The translations under genes were made by a program, and so were the position numbers. Positions 12,239 through 23,690 of a DNA stretch of 47,957 nt are shown here, one piece after another. Location of the stretch: positions 1-47,957 of the forward strand of contig JAWQRO010000224.1 in the NCBI GenBank assembly GCA_033557835.1, given 5' to 3'. Numbering within the stretch: the first letter of the stretch is position 1; each line of letters starts with the position of its first letter. This stretch comes from Helochares maculicollis (Eukaryota; Arthropoda; Insecta; Coleoptera; Hydrophilidae). Under the pieces are notes generated by a model. It was not told where the DNA came from, did no database searches, and saw only the letters and a program-made list of their open reading frames with translations.

Positions 12239-14750
12239 TTGCACAAGTCGTCTACTTATAATTACTACTTTCATAAGTTGAAGTGGTGAAATACATTTAG
12301 TTGTATTTTATCATATAACTCAATTAATGCAATATTCAATACAACTTATGGCTGTGTTTTAAAAGTTTCAAAATATGCTTTTCTCATATTGATAGCTTGT
12401 AGAAACGTTTTTCATGAGCCTAATTTTAAAATGTAAATCCATGACTAAAATATGGGTCCAATTTGACAGTATAAATTGATAATAAAAAATTCTATATTAT
12501 GCTGATATGCTCTCACTTCCGGTTTTCAAATTTACAATATATATGCCAAATTTCATTGTTCCACTATAAGCGGTCTGATCGGTATTGTGTTTGCATAGAC
12601 GCAGATATGGTGCCAAAAATGTTCAAAATGAAATCACAGATATTATCTATCAAAATCTTGAAGTCGATTTTTTTCTCTTAACTTTACTTTGAATAGTTAT
12701 ACGGGATTGTAAGATAGGAAGCATACGTAAAGAAATGATATTGATGCTCAAAAAAAACAATACAAACTGTCTAAGAATTTAATACGCTTTTCGAATACAA
12801 AATATATTCCTTTTTAACTTAGACGAAAAAGAATATTGGAGATATGTGTTACTTTCTTTCGACTTCTCTTTGGTATAGCAAAAAAATCGTTAGAAATTTC
12901 TGGTAGTAGTAGTGCTATACTTATTATATTCATTTTGAATTCAGAATTAAAACTGTTGACAATATCAGACGTAATATTTTTAAAGTTCATGCCATCAGTA
13001 CTTCAAAGGTATGAGAACCCTTCTGAGCTTTAACTTTAACATATATTTCTTTGCTTTTAAAGGAGAATAAATGTATGTATAAAAACGATAAAATATTTGC
13101 CAACAAATTATCCCTTCGTAATTGCTAATGTGAATAACGAACTAACACGAGTTTCTTAATTTTGTATGTAGATTTTAAAAGGACAATTTGTACTTCGGTA
13201 GCATGTTTAGCTTTCAATATATAAAATTATTGACAAAAGCACACGTATATAGTCGTCTTGAATAAAAAAATAAAATACTGCACTTCGTTTGCCATTTATA
13301 AGACTTTGATAGTTGCCATTTTATACATTAATAAGTGAATTATTTACTATTACATATATAGCCTCTGTATCTTGAATAATTGATAAAATATCTCATTATT
13401 TTCTTAAATTTATGCATATAAAATTGTAAGTTTTCTATGGAATTTCATATTTAAACTTTACATTCATTGTTTTCATATTCCACATCTTGAGAATCCTAGA
13501 ATTTACTTTTTTTATTACATTTCTCAGTAAATAATTCTTGATATATCAATTCCGAAAGATTTTGCTATAAATGTTTTTAAAGATTCTAACTTTGTTCTTT
13601 TTACTCCTAATTTTTACCTTAAAATTCCTTTCAAACTTTTAATATTTCAATATGTAAAATGTATAAGTTGATATTCTTAAGCTTATTTCAGACTGTAAAC
13701 AATGTTTCCGAACTTTACTTTTGAACTTGTTTCACAACCCTCAGTAAACATTGTTTTCCGTTCAAACCACATACAGTGTTTCAGTCTTCTAACTCACCAT
13801 GCCATAAAGTTATTGTTGAAAGATGTATCGCTTGTTTAGGTTTTGTTACGTAATGGCCAATGAAGTGTAGAAATAATAATAAAATGTTCCTAAATACGCA
13901 AAGCATTTCTATGAGGTGCCGATTATGGTGACAAACTAATAGCACATGTAAGTAGAAGACCTTTCGTGAATCTTTTGTATATTTCAAATTTTTGGTTTCT
14001 ATTAGAAACATGCACATAATATCATTTTATCAATCATTACCAACAGTATTATCCTAACGTAGTTACATAATATTTTACTAGATATCAGTAAAAAGTTACC
14101 ATTTTCAGTTTCCTAATTTATCTACTTTTTTCAAATGTTAAAGCATATGAAAATTATTTTGTAGCTCTTCTTTCAATGATTTATTTAATATGAAATAATG
14201 AAAATTTAATAACTAGTCCTTCCTTTACTCTGACCATGTCGTAATTGTTTATCTACTGATTGTAATAGCTTTTAAGCTGCCATACTAGATAGCCAGCTTC
14301 ATAAAGCAACTGGAAAATTCTGAAGTTACTTTCAGTTGTCTTTTATGTCCCAAAAACTGATACAGATATACGATTATATCGTAGTATCAGTACAATAAAT
14401 TACATAACTCAGTCTGAGTCCTATCGTTTACAGACACACGCACAAACGGTAAGGCAAAAATGGTCACACTAGAATCAGGGGTCTACAAAACGCATGCTTG
14501 TCTTATTACCAGAAGTTACTATAATTGTTGCGAACTTAATAAATAAATAAATGGCTAGTATGCCGATTTAAAAGTTACCAAAAATTAATAAATTTTGCAT
14601 ATAGCACTTATAAAATCTGAAGGCTATATATAATATCTATTAATGTAGAAAATGAAATATAATGAGTTTGAATATTTTGATTTATGAAATTGGTGTCATT
14701 AATTTTCAGCGTTCAATAATAAGACAATAAATAATTTTTATTAGTAATAG
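12239..14750. other. AT-rich non-coding stretch
   Basis: No gene, transposon motif or RNA gene was recognised. Open frames of 60-78 codons (12499-12681, 12836-13033, and 13781-14017 on the minus strand) have the Phe/Ile/Lys-rich composition expected from random AT-rich sequence. Confidence 0.6.
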
Positions 14751-15094
14751 TCAACTTTGCTAGCAGTTTAATCTTTTGTTTGTTGATCGTCGCGGCACAA
14801 AATGCATTATAAGGATGAGTTCGTTGTTCTTGTATTTTATGATGTTCTTTCAGCGCTTTTACGGCCTTATGAGCCTTAATTTACCAATGAAAGTGGCACT
14901 TGTAATTTTGATGATGTTGGTACTTCACACTGACCATATGGATTGTTAATCACTAATCATTATGTGATTAAATTAGTATTTATTAAAAGTGCTTCTATGA
15001 TGTATGTACTCTTTAGCGAAGTAGATACGCTATCTGACACATAGTTTGATGTTTTGAGGTGGCTCTTTTCAAAGCTGGATATATTCCAAACAGA

Positions 15095-15480
15095 TTAATT
15101 GTGATCCCGTTGTTCATTTTCATTCGCTCGCATTTTTGCGAGACACAATGGTGATATGTCATTTGTCTCTATTAGCCAATACCTACAGCTCAAAGCGTCG
15201 CAATTCAATGTAGTGACCCTCACAAAGTCCAAATTAAGGAACCGGATCTTTACTTGTCGGCAATATCGCCGTCGCCTGGGTCTACGACTGTTTCTTAAAC
15301 GCAGGAATGTGCGGCAATTCCTCTTGGTCATGTCTTCCACTTCCACTAACAAATGTAATTCATGCCATGTCGGTCAAGGAACAACAGGCTACCGCCAGAA
15401 TACCAATCACTTCCTAAAACGCAGGAAGTGTGTCACGCATTCCTGATTTTCAGCAGATCGGATTATTTGCAGTATCTTCT
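15095..15480. other. GC-richer island with both strands open
   Basis: The composition rises above background, and both strands are open for 85-96 codons (15156-15446 plus, 15095-15352 minus). The plus frame gives Arg/Leu-rich sequence with a repeated FLKRRN / FLKRRK motif. That motif comes from a duplicated DNA word (TTAAACGCAGGAA and TAAAACGCAGGAA) rather than from a recognised protein. I regard it as non-coding, possibly regulatory. The segment contains the inverted repeat at 15408-15430. Confidence 0.3.
15408..15430. repeat. perfect 8-bp inverted repeat around ETS-like cores
   Basis: CACTTCCT (15408-15415) and AGGAAGTG (15423-15430) are exact reverse complements separated by 7 bases. The arms contain the GGAAGT core bound by ETS-family factors in animals. 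The arms are seen directly; any binding is inference. Confidence 0.5.
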
Positions 15481-15524
15481 TATATGCATTACCTGATTTC
15501 TTTTTGTAACTACTGGAGAAATCA

Positions 15525-16340
15525 CGGCCCGAGGCCGGCCGGCCCGATTTAATTTATCGATTTTATTATCTTCGCTACATTTACCCCGTTTACGAACGAT
15601 CTGAATTGTAAACCCGATTTCCGACACGTTGTTTTCTTTACAAGAATACTGATGACGAAGGGAAAGAACAGGAAATAGATTTGCATTCGCCGAAAGGCTA
15701 ACCTCTGCTTCTGATTTTGTGTTAAATTTTCATTAAACTGCGGCTAAATTAAAATTTGATCTTTACATCGCATGACGATGGTTTGATGAGGGTTAAAGTG
15801 ACTTCCTTACAAGTCGAAACATGATTGACGTCTACACAGATTACCGATATACACCCGTTAACATGAGTAGAAAAATAAAAATTAAAACCCCTTCCACGCA
15901 CACCACTATACCCCAAGCGTCTACCGATCCCCTCGCTTCACTATCATCCATTTCGTGCACAACCTTGTTAGGTTACATCGCAAAGACGACGACGACGGCG
16001 TCGCATCGCAGCAAAGGGCATTTTTTGCAGATTATGAATTACCGAGGTAATTAATTATAAAATTATGTTGGTTTTGTTGAGTAAATTAATACAACTTCAA
16101 TAAGGGATTGCGTTAATCACGTTCATCGGCGTGACATCAGATGCCAGCGCGAGCTTTAGCGAAAAGCGGGCCAAGCCACAAATACAGCGACGTTTTTCAG
16201 GCGGCCAATCTAATAAATTACTCCCTGGGTCAGATTAAGCGCCATTACATTACTCAATTAAGTAACACTTGCATACATCCGCGCCATACTTATTCCGGGT
16301 GCTGCAAACTTGAGTCCGACAGAGCTTGAAGCTTGCAAGA
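15525..16340. other. GC-richer island, candidate conserved non-coding element
   Basis: The island starts with the palindrome GGCCGGCCGGCC (15533-15544), contains an (ACG)n-like run near 15985-16000, and carries the homeodomain-type site GTAATTAATTATA at about 16047-16059. It continues through a CpG-bearing stretch to about 16340. Plus-strand frames of 77 and 62 codons (15821-16054 and 16141-16329) match no family I know. The density of CpG words against a background of about two thirds A+T is the main evidence. Function is unproven. Confidence 0.35.
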
Positions 16341-17189
16341 ACTTTTCCCAGAATATAAACATAATTAACCCCTTGCAGACGGTTTTTACAACTACCAATT
16401 ACGCCGTTAGAGTCTGTGACGGTTTTTATGAGTTTAGGTAGCGGTCCATATTCTACTGTTTTTTCTGATTAAAACTTTACCCCCTAACCACCCGGCGCGG
16501 CAGCGGCAAAGGCGGCAGCCTGGAGCGACGTTGCATCCGCACTCTTTGTATAATGGGGCTATAATTAGAAATTTGCACTCTCTTTATCCACGGCTAAGTT
16601 TTTGTCTGTATAGTTTGAAACGTGCTAGTTACTACACTTACTCTCGCAGGTAATTTTCCATTCAGTGTTTATCTCGTTTCATAGCTGGCTAAAATTTCGT
16701 TTCCTTTGCGTTCAATGGTTGTCTAGATTAGAAAATTAGGGCACTTGCGGATTTGTACATTTTTGCATATATGCTATCTATGCAGATAATATTACAATGG
16801 AATAGCAGAGAAACCCAGCAATTTATAAAAAATACTATAAATAAACGCTCTTTTATGTAAAGGAAACAAGTCGGTTTTATTATCAAAATTTGAAAGTCAT
16901 TTAAAAAATATTTTAACGGTTGAGATGTAAACAGGACATTAATATAAAACTGAGCAGCACATTCCTAGCAAAACAATAGCTCGATAATGAAACTACAATA
17001 CTTCTGGAAACCTATAATTCAAGGAAACTTTCTACTGGAAATACTCCATAAAGGGAACAAAAATGCTTGCAATAGTAAAAAATATATTGCTGACCTACCC
17101 CTAGAAAATGAAGTCATACTTGTAAAAATCATATAGGGCATTAAAGCAACCAACATCACCAACTATTTACTAATAAACTAAACACTTTG
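16341..17189. other. mixed stretch without gene
   Basis: A short GC-rich patch (CCACCCGGCGCGGCAGCGG near 16488-16506) is followed by ordinary AT-rich sequence. The 11-base word GACGGTTTTTA occurs twice about 40 bases apart (near 16378 and 16419). Nothing else was recognised. Confidence 0.4.
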
Positions 17190-17997
17190 AACTTTAATTC
17201 ATGGATTTTAGCTTTTGTCAAAATGCTCTGGGTGCACTGTCATTCTGCAAATTGGTTCTATTTTACGATTTTCTTCTTTCAGCTGGCTTAGTAAATTAAA
17301 ATAATATTCAAAATTTATTGTTTTATCAGTTTGTATGTAATTTACAAAAACAATTCCCTTCTCATTTCAAAAAACTGATGCTAATACCTTTTTGGCCAAT
17401 TTTTGGACACGAACTCGTTTCGGAGCAGAGGAACCAGGTGTTCAGTATTCGTTAGCTTCTTGTTTTGATTCGGGATCATGGTGATAGACCTAAGTGTCAT
17501 CCATAGTGAGAAATCGACGCCCAAAATTCTCTTTATTCTTTCGAAAATGCTAAGAAATTCGCATTCGAATGTGTTTTTGTTCCATTTTTAGCTAATGCGG
17601 CATCCATAGCTTTCTTAAGCCCAATACTTCAGTCAAAATATTGCTTACATTGCCCAATGAGATGACCAGAATTTCAACTAAGTCTATTTCAGTCACTTGA
17701 CGATATTCCAAAACGATATCCTGTATTTTTCATTTTAGGTGTTGTTGCTGGGTTTGGATGTCATTGACAGGGACTGACCACGTTTAAATTTTGCAAGCCA
17801 TCTTTCTACTGTACTAATTGAAGGCGACGAGTGCTTGCACACTTTCAACGGTCCTTCATAAATTCCCTTAGTTTTTAAACCGTCCAAAAATAAAAACTCA
17901 ATGACTGCACTATACTTAATTTTTCCATTGTAAAAAAACTACTGCCACATTCATACTAAATGGCTTGTAAACAAAAAATGAAATGAAACTTCAGATA
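17190..17997 (-). mobile_element. mariner-like element, 3'-truncated relic
   Basis: On the minus strand the transposase starts near 17928 with MEKLSIVQ. It reads on through frameshifts as SPSISTVERWLAKFKRGQS (helix-turn-helix region), then FLTMDDT and YHHDPESKQEANEY around the first catalytic aspartate, then LAKKVLASVF, TINFEYYFNLLSQLKEE and KIHELKFK. Sequence similarity ends near 17190, so the region of the third aspartate and the 3' terminal repeat are gone. The word GAACTTTAATTCATGGATTT is shared with the copy at about 11485, identifying both as the same lineage. Unlike that copy, this one keeps the first aspartate region. It is a pseudogene with several stops. Confidence 0.8.
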
Positions 17998-19560
17998 CGT
18001 TTAATAGTTATCGTACGGACTTTTTTGCCAATGAGTTGTTTGATTTATAGATGGATAAATTTTAGAAGATTTATTTCTTAATTACATAAAATTTATCATT
18101 GCTTAATTGTTATCTGGCTCTCTTCATTAATGATTTTCATTACATTTTCTACAACTCGCTAGCACCACTAGATCAAGTAATCGAAATTCTCATAAGATGA
18201 AAACTTATCACTCGAATAACATTTCTACATATTAATTACAATTGATTAAGTCATTCATATAAAAATTCGTTTTTATTTCTTTTTACACTTTCACAGTTTG
18301 GTAAAGCGTTGTGAATTCATTTGAAAACCTAATAGTCCCAAATATTTCGGGTGCTGCACCGAATGACTATTAACAGATCACTAAAATATTTGTCAACCTT
18401 ACCATATCATGTCTGTAGAGTAATAACATACGAAAGAGACTTGCTCGCATACTTGGTTGCGCCATCAAATTATCATTCAGTGAATTCGTACTCGCTTCAA
18501 ATACTGGTCGAAACCTTGTTTTGCTACTGTTATTTTAAAGGTCCCGTGAAGTTGAAGCTAATGCCTTCCTATATAATACTTTTCTCCTATACTACTGTAA
18601 CTTTCATATACTACATTTACAGACATTCTATTAAATACATTCGGTAATCGATTAAAGTTTAGGACAAAAACAATAGATAGGGACACTCGTTTGTTTTTAA
18701 ATGTTATGAAGAAATTGTTCAGGAGCTTTAGTTTTCGAGGCATTGAGTTTTAAAATTTTATTATAGAGTGAATATGAAGATGCTAGTTTACGGAAATGAT
18801 TCTTGTATCGTGACGCCACAAGCGGAAGTCATTCCGGAATTTCACATTTAATGGTTCACAGCTAATTTCGGATCAAATCGCACAATGCGAAGTAGCTGGT
18901 AAAAATTGTAATATTTACGACCATTTCCTTTAATATTTATTGTAAATCGTAAATAGATGCAGGTTTTATTGTATTGTATTGCATCGGTGTCGCTTCAAAA
19001 TGGTATAACGCCATAGCAGCATTTGCTTGCAGACAATTTTAAAATTTAAACTATCAGTAACCATCAAGAGCTGCCACTTACAGGACAGTTTGCAAAAATA
19101 ATATATTTAGCTCTTGGAGAAGGTGTAAATAAAGTGGAGTAAAATGTCATCGATTAGTAAAAGAAATCTCACACACTGCGTGTTCTATAAACTCCATTAT
19201 AATTAATGACAGTCTTCTGTTGAAGGTAACAGGGCTATTACAAAGCATTTTAAAAACGATACAAAATCTGGTACATGTTGTAATATTAAAACCGGTGGAT
19301 CTAAAACAAGCGGATACTTTAAAAGACCCAATCAAAGCAAAATGGAGACGTTTTCTGCTAAAATCTCTTTATAGTGCAGCGACAAACACAGGGTCCGTGC
19401 TCGGAAAGGTAATAAGATTACACTCGAGGCCTAAAGTCGGCGCTATCGAGGGCCAGGACATAACATATTTATCTTTATATACAGTAATATGACACGACCA
19501 CAGGGAAAAAGGTATGTCTTGTTTTACGAACGGGACAACGCAACGGCAACGAGGTAAACA
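17998..19560. other. AT-rich non-coding stretch
   Basis: No recognisable gene. A plus-strand frame at 18351-18647 (98 codons) and another at 19220-19492 (90 codons) are open. The second is less AT-biased and contains AKWRRFLLKSLYSAATNTGS, but neither matches a family I know and no splice context supports them. Confidence 0.4.
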
Positions 19561-20720
19561 GATATAAACTAGAGAGGGAGGAGTAATATTTCATCGGCTT
19601 TCTTAGTCGTCACTCTTTCGGCTTGGTAAGGCTGACTGACATTGTTCCGTACTGTATGATATCGCGTAGCGTCGTATCGTGTCGCATCATGTTGATGGCG
19701 CTGCGTCGAAACGTGATCCAATGCGACGGACGTATCTAATCCCTACATATTTCTGATGAAGAGAGAGTAACTAGCAAATTAAGTCCCATGTGTCATCCGC
19801 TCGTTTCCAGAACCGTTTTTATGTCGTCACTACCGCATCGTTGCCGCCATTGCCGCAGCATCGTCAACAACCACTCAACACATTCGCTCGAAAACAATCC
19901 TCCTTTGAGTCTTATCGTATCTTCAGTACTTTCGACAGGTGCTCTCAGCAAATTATACATTAGGTTAAACACACCAAATTACCCACATTAATCATTTGCA
20001 GCTGTAATTGCACTCCGTGACAATCACAGCTTACTTGATTACGCCAAAATGTATTAAATTCGAGGAGATAAATCGGTTGCCGCTTAACTAAGGTTCCTTA
20101 AAATCTCCAGAGGTAAACTTAAACTATTACAGTTTGAGACGCAAGTTTCGTTTCAAATATCACTTAAAGTTTATTTTAATAACGGGCGGTGATGCTGTGA
20201 AGAGAAGCGTTTTAATTAAAATTCCTCTCGATGAACTTTAGAAAACAATATTTCTTCTTTCAACTGTTTGAGGTGGTTGGTTTACTTCTTGTATCGATGT
20301 TCATCGCCCATATACTGGAGATAAAACGCTGTGTGGCGGCGACAACGTCAGCGGTGAAGTCGACATCGGCGGTGGAGGCGCTACGTCGATCCAGTGGCGG
20401 CGCTACGTCGATGCGGTGGCGGCAACCTCGCAAAAGAAAACAAAATACCCCACAGAAAATAGTTAATTATTTATTGAAGTATAAACGATCTGGGGGTAAA
20501 TGTAGCGAGAGCACGCTAGATTTTATTTCTTGTTGGGGTGGAAGTCAAAAGGTTACCATTTAGCAAAGATATAGAACAAGGTAAAATGGAACACACAATC
20601 CCCCAACAACTCTACTGTAATTTCTGGACCTTTCGCAATGTACCAAATGACCTAAAGATACCGGGGCTACTTCCCCAGCACCCGTTGTAATTAATTGTGG
20701 AATGGTTGCTGGCCGCCCAG
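19561..20720. other. GC-richer island, candidate conserved non-coding element
   Basis: A broad island is rich in CpG words such as GCGTAGCGTCGTATCGTGTCG (first 20 bases near 19667-19686) and TGCCGCCATTGCCGCAGC. It has a TAATTAATT homeodomain-type site near 20688. A 110-codon plus frame (20231-20563) would encode a hydrophobic N-terminus followed by Ser/Thr/Ala- and Arg/Lys-rich sequence. Its middle is generated by a GC-rich repeat, so I do not call it a gene. Confidence 0.35.
20377..20412. repeat. 14-bp direct repeat, 22-bp period
   Basis: GGCGCTACGTCGAT occurs exactly at 20377-20390 and again at 20399-20412, inside a GGC/GGT-rich patch (20330-20440). Confidence 0.8.
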
Positions 20721-21539
20721 ATTTCTACCCTGAGAAACAGCCGTATGTTTACAATTTTCTCTTGATACAACAATGATACCAAATTGATCTTCTGTGTTTA
20801 TCTAGTTCGTGTACTTCCACCTCCCGTCAATGTTTTATTTCATGTCAAAAATTATGTGCCGAGACTTACATTTAAAAATTCAAGGGCGCTGAAGGAGTTT
20901 GAAACTATATCGCAGCAAAATTTATTACAAACAAACAGGCGAGATAATAAAAAATGGTCAAAACACTTATATGATCCTACCAACATAACGCATTTAGTTA
21001 TATAAAGAACATTTAAATCTATCACCGCTAACCTAGCAGTCTGATACGTCCCCAAGTGTAAAAAAATCACACGATTGTAAAAGTAGGTATTTGCAGGAAA
21101 ACCAAACTAATACATAAAATTGGTACTGACTATAATCATCTAATGTTCAAGGTTTGTACTTAAACTCTATATTTTCTATTAAAAATCTGCATTCTAATAT
21201 ACAAAATGTAATGAAATCTGAAGCTAGCTAGTCAAATTTCAAAACTGATCTGATTTTATTTATTTGGTCCTGGTAAACTTAATCTATCTACGAAACAATG
21301 AACTTATTTAAGTTCGCTGTCAAATATTCACGTGCTCTCTGTTTGCAGTATTATCTCGAGAACTAATACTATCATTATGCCTCTGTACTTAGCCGAGCGA
21401 GATTATATAATGTATTGAGGGTGGCCTAGAATTTTCCTAATTAGACTTTATAAATTTTTCTAACCACAGACATTTCTGGGCGCTGTAAGTTATACTGTCT
21501 GATTGAAAGCATCAAGATTTTTAAACAAGAGCTGTTAAG
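20721..21539. other. AT-rich non-coding stretch
   Basis: Short frames on both strands (20784-21005 and 20852-21070) overlap each other and match nothing known. No other feature was recognised. Confidence 0.5.
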
Positions 21540-22020
21540 TTTAACAAGAGAGCAAGACTTACTTTTTGTCCCAAGTCTCCAGAAGTTCTTTATTACCGTA
21601 AAGCTACATTAAATTCGGTTTTATTTTTAAGTGTGGGAACAGTGTAAGATCACAAAGAGCAAGATATGGACTGCAAAGAGGATGCTGCAAAAGTCTCAGT
21701 CCTGCAGTGTTTAGTATAGGTTTTCGTGGAGCGAGCAGTATCATTATAAAGAAATTAAGTGTCTATTCCCAAAACTTGTTTAATGTTTCATTACAGATTC
21801 AATTACTTTAAGCAACGACTTTTCGACGTATCATTTAGCTGTGCCTGTCTTCTATGTATCCAAAAGACTCCATAGATCAACTTGATTTGAAAAATGCAGC
21901 TCTTTTGCTAATTGGTATTTACAACCAACTACGGGTTTAGTCTTATCATCAAAAACCCAAACTTCGTCTTGAATGTTGGTGGACACATTATATTAATCCT
22001 GCCTAATCATATTCCATTAT
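21540..22020 (-). mobile_element. mariner transposase relic (internal to 3' part)
   Basis: Reading the minus strand downwards gives TNIQDEVWVFDDKTKPVV, then KTGTAK and YVEKSLLKVIESV. A degraded second-aspartate region (YNDTARSTKTYTK) follows, then LLQHPLCSPYLALCDLTLFP with HLKIK. The last run matches the mariner block LL.HPPYSPDLAPCDFFLFPHLK residue by residue and keeps the third catalytic aspartate. The order and spacing of these blocks fit a mariner with the usual 34-residue gap between the second and third acidic residues. The N-terminus with the helix-turn-helix was not found, and no terminal repeats were seen. Stops and frameshifts make it a pseudogene. Confidence 0.75.
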
Positions 22021-22057
22021 ATTGACATATCCACGTTGTTTCATATGAAACATTGAA

Positions 22058-22444
22058 ATGACACCATATAACATGTCATACTATGCGGCACCCAGAGAAA
22101 TCAAAGGTTTTTTACGTACAAATGTTAGCGAGGAAACAAGCGAATTGTTGCCGCACTTAGACCTAAGATATTCTGTTTGCTGGTACAACAGTCTGTGTTT
22201 CTTCAGAATTTCCTACAAAGCAGTTTTTTATACTCCGCAGCTAACGTTTGTTCTGTGCTTCCAGCGTCATCTAGATATAGTCATACGATGTGAGCTAATA
22301 TTGCCTAGCCACAAGATATATCTTCTAAGCACTAGTACACACTTAACTCGTGAACAAATTTTCCCCGAGAAACAGTACGCTGAAAAATGTCAACTTAAGT
22401 TCATTATATGCACAAACAATCTGCTATTAAAAGCGTACACTTAA
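22058..22444 (+). other. 128-codon open frame, unrecognised
   Basis: This is one of the longer open frames in the window and lies between two mariner relics of opposite orientation. Its Leu/Ser/Tyr/Cys-rich translation includes REIKGFLRTNVSEETSELLP and resembles no family I know. No TATA element, polyadenylation signal arrangement or splice pattern makes a gene convincing. Chance opening is the default explanation. Confidence 0.12.
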
Positions 22445-22849
22445 GCTTCTAGCATCCAGATACATTTTGCAATTAAGAGTGTAGATAGACTTTCATAGCG
22501 TAATTATATTCAACTCATATATCCCAGTCAGTATCTTATAAAAGGCCTAGTTTTTAAGTCTGCTTTCAGTCTGCATTTCGTTACATTAAAGAGGCACCCA
22601 AGTTGTTCAATTAATTTCTTGTGAAAACATTCGTTGATATAGTGGGCGAAGTAAAAAGTTTTGACGGTTTTTCATAACATGGCTTTGGTTAACCATATCT
22701 CACTATGTTATTATTCTATACTGCGACCTACAGGCAACATAACCCTTAAAAAAGTTCTTTGGCAGTTTTGTGCTTAGTGAATCCAGGTCGGCGTTTCAAA
22801 ATTGATGTAAAACAAGATAAAATTCGATTTGTTTTTACTAGTACTACGT

Positions 22850-23690
22850 TTAAAGGATAAAATCGGAGTAGGTGGCGAAAAAAATGTGCTGGTTATAGAC
22901 TCAATACAGCATCGAATACCAAAGCAAAGCGCTGGTTCTAAAGTTTACGTTTTGATAATATGTGCGTCGCAGACGCGCTCTGATAAACTAATCGTCGATA
23001 ACATAGATATAATCACAAAAATTGTGGAATTCGATTGGCATGCGAGCACTTTCTTTACCTTGGATTTTAAAATTAGCTATCTAACTGTGTGAAATCATTT
23101 GGGAAAAGCTGGTCTCAAGAAGAAGCTCGATAGGTGCCACACGAATTGACGCAAAATTAACTTTTGGAGTTAATTGATACCTGCAGTTCTTTTCCGATCA
23201 GTAACGAAATAGAATGTCAAACGATCGCTTCGATTAGCGACCTAGAAAGTTGTACTGGGTGTTCAGTGGAATTGGAAGATAATTCTTAAGCTTTCATCAA
23301 GCCAATTACTCGATTCGATCCTATATTGTCAACAACTGACCAAATTGAAGCAGGAAATCGACAAGAAGCCTCCAGAATTGGCCTATATGATGTATGTTGT
23401 GTTCCATCAAGGCAAAGGCAGAACTGACACATTTTTAGCGACTCGCTAGAAGCTCCAAGAACTTAATTTGGAATCCATATATGTCACACCTGGCACTACA
23501 CATTTCTAAGAACTTGTAAAATTTTCTTTATGGTAAAAAGCTGCTTCCAAGGAAGGTTTGTGGAATTGACCAGGTTAAGTTTTTAGCCAATAGGAACGAC
23601 GATTTCTGCAATTTCGGAATTTTCAAATTGCTTTCAAAATGAATAAAAAATATTGAATAAAACGGCGCATATTTATGACTGATGTATTTT
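22850..23690 (+). mobile_element. mariner-like element relic, plus strand
   Basis: The plus strand gives VDNIDIITKIVEFDWHAST (end of the paired N-terminal helix-turn-helix), NHLGKAGLKKKLD, a piece resembling the CDSLLKRNEIE segment, VLGVQWNWKII, LYCQQLTKLKQEIDKKPPEL, VVFHQGKGRTDTFLATR, KLQELNLESI, and a C-terminal FLANRNDDFCNFGIFKLLSK followed by INGAYL-like sequence in shifted frames. The HQDNARPHT motif with the second catalytic aspartate reads HQGKGRTDT, so that residue is lost. The stretch that should hold the first aspartate (GDEKW) is deleted. The motif style (HQDNARPHT, WWDWKGI) resembles the SETMAR/cecropia-type mariners. Terminal repeats were not identified. Confidence 0.8.

Noticed and set aside
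15156..15446. 96-codon Arg-rich frame as a gene
   Set aside because: The antisense strand is equally open, and the repeated FLKRR motif comes from a duplicated DNA word. This fits a GC-richer non-coding island better.
16365..16380. TTAACCCCTTGCAGAC as a piggyBac-type end (TTAA target plus CCC)
   Set aside because: No matching inverted end with TTAA was found downstream, and no piggyBac transposase motif was seen.
20231..20563. 110-codon frame with a hydrophobic N-terminus as a secreted or membrane protein gene
   Set aside because: The middle is created by a GGC/GTC-rich repeat and the rest matches nothing. No splice or promoter evidence.
22058..22444. 128-codon open frame as a gene
   Set aside because: No family resemblance, no gene structure and no conserved motif. 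Kept only as an unexplained frame.
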